From Crotophaga sulcirostris (taxonomy: Eukaryota > Chordata > Aves > Cuculiformes > Crotophagidae): DNA of 64,000 nt. The number at the start of each line of letters is the position of its first letter. The first letter of the stretch is position 1. The DNA lies in NCBI GenBank assembly GCA_013397455.1, contig VYZB01000377.1:131253-195252 (forward strand), in the 5' to 3' direction. The translations under genes and the position numbers were made by a program. The notes below the pieces were generated by a model. That model did no database searches. It was not told where the DNA came from and saw only the letters and a list, made by a program, of their open reading frames with translations. Of the stretch, positions 63,821 to 64,000 are shown piece after piece.

Positions 63821-64000
63821 TTCACAGTATAACCAGGTTGGAAGAGACCTCCAAGATCATCAAGTCCAACCTATAAGCCAACCTATAAGCCAACACGAAC
63901 ACCACCTCATCATCTAAACCATGGCACTCAGTGCCTCATCCAATCTTCCCTTAAACACTTCAAGGGTCGGCGACTCCACCACCACCCTGGGCAGCGCATT
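63821..64000 (-). mobile_element. CR1 LINE, young subfamily, runs off the window
   Basis: The 3' end of a CR1 in reverse orientation. The tail TTCACAGTATAACCAGG is the exact complement of that of the 34.7-kb copy, and most of the aligned 180 bases agree. The element continues past 64000, so its length is unknown. Its 3' untranslated part carries a 12-base tandem duplication (63867-63890) absent from the other copy. Confidence 0.95.
63914..64000 (-). pseudogene. CR1 ORF2 C-terminus, partial at window edge
   Basis: The last 28 codons plus stop of CR1 ORF2 (NALPRVVVESPTLEVF...LSAMV), with no stop or frameshift in the visible part. It differs from the 34.7-kb copy by a few substitutions (for example PREVV to PRVVV). 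Whether the rest of the element is complete cannot be seen. Confidence 0.9.

Noticed and set aside
1..64000. CRISPR arrays, bacterial or phage defence loci, tRNA or rRNA genes, integrons
   Set aside because: No regularly spaced repeats, no cloverleaf-like segments recognised, and the sequence is clearly vertebrate. The short tandem duplications found are ordinary replication-slippage products.

Overview
This window looks like vertebrate, almost certainly avian, nuclear DNA from an AT-rich, gene-poor (intergenic or intronic) stretch. The diagnosis rests on at least five chicken-repeat-1 (CR1) LINE fragments, recognisable from translated reverse-transcriptase motifs and the characteristic CR1 3' tail, and on solo LTRs of an endogenous-retrovirus superfamily widespread in birds. 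There is no bacterial-type gene organisation, operon, CRISPR array, rRNA or recognisable tRNA. No open frame outside the repeats resembles a protein family I can name.

Layout. 1-6.2 kb: AT-rich sequence with a few exon-like segments. 6.17-6.73 kb: solo LTR (+). 9.71 to about 10.29 kb: probable LTR in reverse orientation. 11.69-13.62 kb: old, decayed CR1 (-). 13.6-23.35 kb: AT-rich spacer with small duplications and a 13-bp inverted repeat. 23.35-23.89 kb: second solo LTR (+), related to the first. 23.9-34.7 kb: spacer. 34.74-35.61 kb: well-preserved, 5'-truncated CR1 (+) with an intact 250-codon C-terminal reverse-transcriptase frame. 46.59-46.95 kb and 54.79-55.01 kb: two short older CR1 pieces (-). 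63.82 kb to the window end: CR1 (-) of the same subfamily as the 34.7-kb copy, running off the window.

Between repeats I noted several segments that look like spliced coding exons (AG acceptor, open frame, GT donor; some neighbours phase-compatible) on both strands. At this base composition about a third of 100-base segments are open in some frame by chance, and strands conflict, so these are unproven candidates with low confidence. I recognise none of the predicted peptides.

I found no convincing previously undescribed system. The most useful leads are the exon-like pairs, two perfect hairpins, and a pair of same-subfamily CR1 tails in opposite orientation about 28 kb apart.
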